This document shows positions 17,602-20,345 of a DNA stretch of 20,345 bases, in pieces. Where the stretch lies: assembly GCA_019649035.1 (NCBI GenBank), contig BMAT01009214.1, forward strand, positions 200,901 through 221,245, in the 5' to 3' direction. The DNA is from Elysia marginata. Its lineage: Eukaryota > Mollusca > Gastropoda > Plakobranchidae. The translations under genes and the position numbers were made by a program. Position 1 is the stretch's first letter. Each line of letters begins with the position of its first letter. The notes under the pieces are model-generated. The model was not told the DNA's origin and made no database searches. It saw only the letters and a list, made by a program, of their open reading frames with translations.

Positions 17602-18385
17602 GGTTGGTAGGAAAAGTCTTGGTCCACACAGTTAACTGTTGCAGTGAGCAAGCGTTGGTGTTCGGAGTAATGGTCGTATGGCGCTTCAGTACGTTCCTGT
17701 TAATTTTCTGCAGCAGTGCTCCAAATTACAAATAGAGTCTATAATTGCACTGTCCTCTACATTTGTGCTGCTGTTTATTGATCAAGATTGACCGTCGAGC
17801 TCAATTTCCCTGTTTTCTGCTAGTAATTTTTTTAAAGACTATTGATTTTTGTTTTTGTCCTCAACAAAAAATCAAAGTAACTTTTAAATTGGTTATATTG
17901 TAATGGGTGGTAGTTAAAATCAAACAGTTTTAGTAAATTGCACAAACTAAGACGTTAAGTAGGCGTGGGTCTTATAAACTGATAATATAACAATAATAAC
18001 TAGGTCAGAGGACACCCAGGTGCGTTACGTATTCTCTTTATCTGTTTTAATAATTATCATGTTTTGGTTAAATATCGTGAAATCTTAATATCGTTTGTAT
18101 CTTTGATCACGCCCAGGGCGTGGTTCAACATCGATATATCGCTTAGATAAATTGAAGTGTGATATGACAGTATGAAGTACCTAGGATGGGCTTAGAAGTT
18201 CTTTTTGTTTTCTTCTACCAACGGTACACTGTCATCCCGAGCTACTGCGGGAAAACTTCGATTTTTTTTTTATGTCTGAGTTAGAGATAGCACGTTTTTT
18301 TTTATTTCTGTCAAAAAGGAGCATGACAAAGGGCAAAGGGGCAAAACATGTACGCTAAGATGGGATCAGAATTTTATTGTACATC
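17602..18385. other. Non-coding, no recognisable gene
   Basis: Mixed then AT-rich DNA. A perfect inverted repeat, CACGCCC-A-GGGCGTG, lies at 18108-18122, and ten bases further is the palindrome CGATATATCG (18132-18141). No gene or element was recognised. Confidence 0.45.
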
Positions 18386-18389
18386 AATT

Positions 18390-18640
18390 TGACAGGCTAT
18401 CGTTGGGTAAATAATTCCGAACAGATGCTTGAGTTAGGTTTTATAATTCTCAAGTGATTTTTTTTTATCTTTTGAAAATATATAATTGGACATGGGAAAT
18501 TTTTTTCAGCTTCAAGAAAATGGGTGCGATCCACAAGTCAGTCTATATCATTATATAACCGTGAAATAATAAACTGACTAGAACCAAATACTATACGCCC
18601 CATTGTGAGTTTTACATAAGGTCGGACGGTGCAAACATTT
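18390..18640 (+). repeat. Unidentified dispersed repeat, copy 2
   Basis: Collinear with copy 1 at 11145-11400: GGGTAAATAA and ACAGATGCTT (18405-18430), TTCAAGAAAATGGGTGCG (18511-18528), AACTGAC (18571-18577) and ATTGTGAGTTTTACATAA (18602-18619). The same orientation, a gap of about 7 kb and many substitutions indicate two old insertions of one family, and not a recent segmental duplication. No coding potential. Confidence 0.6.
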
Positions 18641-19730
18641 CCATTAACTAGATCTATAGCTACCAAGAGATGTTTATTTTTTTTTCATTTAGCCTTTTGA
18701 GTTTTCACGAAAATAATAAAGATTTTATCTAGGCCCATTTCCGATGAATTAATTTTTTTTCTCTTTTACTTTCTACTTGCACTACAGCTGAGCAGCCTAA
18801 GGCTTATTTAATTCACATTGGTTTTGAAGAATTTACGCAAACGCGACGCGCAAAATTTAAAAAAGAAGAAGCAGATAGACTGTGGATCTTTGAGCGCAAA
18901 ACAAGACCCCTGTGAGGTTTGGCTGTCAATATGCCACTTTTTAGGGAAAAACATCCTATGTAATGAAATGGCTAAATCGGGTGTTTTGTATCTGCACAAT
19001 GGAGTGAAAAGAGGCGCATCTTTCTGCCTAGGTTAGAGTTTTCAAGCCTGGCCTAATGTTGCATTAACATAACTCTAAATTGATCGTATAAACGAAGTTT
19101 GACTTGAGTAAATTGTTGTTGGTTTTTTGTTGGTTTTTTTTTTTTTGGCTGTCCTAAAAATTTGTCCGTGGTGAACATAAGATAGTCTTTTTTAAAACGG
19201 CAGCATTCGTTAACCATCTAGGCAGGCCTTTAACAGTTACATTGGTTATTCAGTCTAGGAAATATGATTCGTGTAAACCCTATGTGTGTTTGGATGGGCA
19301 TGTCCTGCTGACAATCAAATTTGTTACAGGTAGTAAAAAAAATATAGAGGTACGTGACTAACGAAATGAAAACTGACTATACCATAGAAGCTTATGATGT
19401 CAAGAGACCGAAACGAAATTTCTATCACATAAATAATATCAATTTTCTAATCAGCTGTTACAAAGTGAGTATGCCGGTGCCGAACAATCTTAGGAGAAAG
19501 AGTAGACACGCACGTGTTAATTCTGAAATCAACTTCCTCGTAACGGTCTGAAGTCTACACACTCCGATATTAATACACAGCAGGACTTACTTTGATAAAA
19601 ATAGAGGCTGACAGGTTTTCGCTGGTATAGTCTCCTTTTATTCCTATCAAGAACAGGGAACCAAAGAACTTTTCCTAGTAAGGAAGCTGAAAAGATGTGT
19701 CCTCACCGTTGTTGTCTGCTTGATCAGGCT
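18641..19730. other. Non-coding, no recognisable gene
   Basis: AT-rich with several T8-T14 runs. Short plus-strand frames (18818-19036 and 19354-19551) show no domains or splice context that would support them. Confidence 0.45.
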
Positions 19731-20345
19731 AGGGAAGATCTCAACGTGCTCGTCTGTGGCTAGATTCAAAAGGCCATGCCTGTTGTTCCGATGATTTCGC
19801 TGCTGCCGCTGGTGCCGGCGCTGTGTGCTGACGCCCCCTCTCTGGGACTAGCGGCCTAGATCGATACCTACATGTTTTACTGATCGGCTTAGTTAAGAGA
19901 GCAAGCCACGGAGCCGGAACCACGCTTTCTTTGTTCTAGCCCAATCACCGATGTCTTGTCACTGACAACAGGCTGCATCAGCGCCAGTGCCGGGTTTATT
20001 TTACAAGATCAATGTCAAAGATGGGACAAAAAAATAGTACAGTGTACTCACTGTCTCCGGTGGCGAGAGAACACAGGCGCGTGCTCTGGGGGGGAGAAGA
20101 AATCGATCAGTTTAAATGCTAGAAGGGCGGCAGGCGTGGTGTGTATCAAGGCGAGGTTTCATGTTCTCTAGAGGTCCAACACTGCTCAGTTCCAGAGCAA
20201 GTTCAGTGAGCTATTTCTTTGTCGCCTAAGTCTAAAGGTATCACGAGAGTTGATTGAGTCGACAGGAAATGTAGCACATACATTAGCGTGTGAGTACTAT
20301 AACAGTGCCTGGTATGAATGAGCACAGTTTATAATGGTTATAATT
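19731..20345. other. GC-richer window end, no gene recognised
   Basis: Between about 19780 and 20110 G+C and CpG rise, with runs such as GCTGCCGCTGGTGCCGG and CGGTGGCGAGAG and a G8 tract near 20089-20096. Opposing 60-71 codon frames (19741-19923 minus, 19956-20171 plus) exist, but their Ala/Pro/Arg and Cys-bearing strings match nothing I recognise. This could be the edge of a promoter or exon of a gene lying to the right. Confidence 0.25.

Noticed and set aside
1..20345. CRISPR arrays, prokaryotic operons, phage or viral genes, LTR pairs
   Set aside because: No regularly spaced unique-spacer repeats, no dense gene layout, and no long terminal direct repeats with gag/pol motifs were seen.

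Overview
This is an AT-rich, microsatellite-dense piece of an animal nuclear genome. There are no operons, prokaryotic gene spacing, rRNA genes or functional tRNA genes. What can be recognised is one probable first coding exon, one weaker candidate exon, and a set of retrotransposon remnants. The mix of tRNA-headed SINEs, a 5'-truncated RTE-like LINE ending in a TGA array, and very long GA, GATA, GTA, GAA and GTT tracts would fit a lophotrochozoan, most likely a mollusc and perhaps a gastropod. That assignment is inference; no species-diagnostic gene is visible.

Layout. 1-6340: intergenic or intronic DNA with a long purine-biased strand (about 1140-2000), a compound GTA/GAA triplet array (2571-2774), a GTT array (4273-4410) and a 13-base G run (4868-4880). 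6351-6399 (minus): a first coding exon reading MAAARGSLAGKVALITG, the start of a short-chain dehydrogenase/reductase (SDR), followed by a splice donor. The rest of that gene would lie to the left, and I could not find its next exon in the window. 7704-7840 (plus): a candidate exon with good splice signals and an in-frame 30-bp tandem duplication. 7921-8636: pyrimidine-rich satellites. About 8930-9330: a CpG-richer stretch with a decayed tRNA-like D-arm and B box. 10035-10352 (minus): tRNA-derived SINE 'D', whose 3' end resembles a LINE tail. 11145-11400 and 18390-18640: two diverged copies of an unidentified dispersed repeat.

12031-13120: a 5'-truncated, degenerate RTE-like LINE with a YADD reverse transcriptase motif, a stop codon running directly into 25 TGA units, and an 8-bp target-site duplication. 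13746-14402: two similar T/TTTTG-rich blocks, each ending T9 then G7-8. 14881-15150 (plus): headless SINE 'C', which shares its central block with D but has a different 3' end. 15155-15452 (minus): SINE 'B', inserted into the tail of C with a 14-bp duplication. 15700-15930: an AGT array. About 16735-16880: the 3' end of a CR1/L2-like LINE. 17288-17592 (plus): SINE 'A', the sister of B in opposite orientation with its own 9-bp duplication. The final 2.7 kb has no recognisable gene.

The strongest result is the layered retroelement history: a LINE and two SINE families, three insertions dated relative to their hosts by target-site duplications, one nested insertion, and SINE bodies that carry alternative 3' modules. 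I did not find a convincing new protein-coding system.
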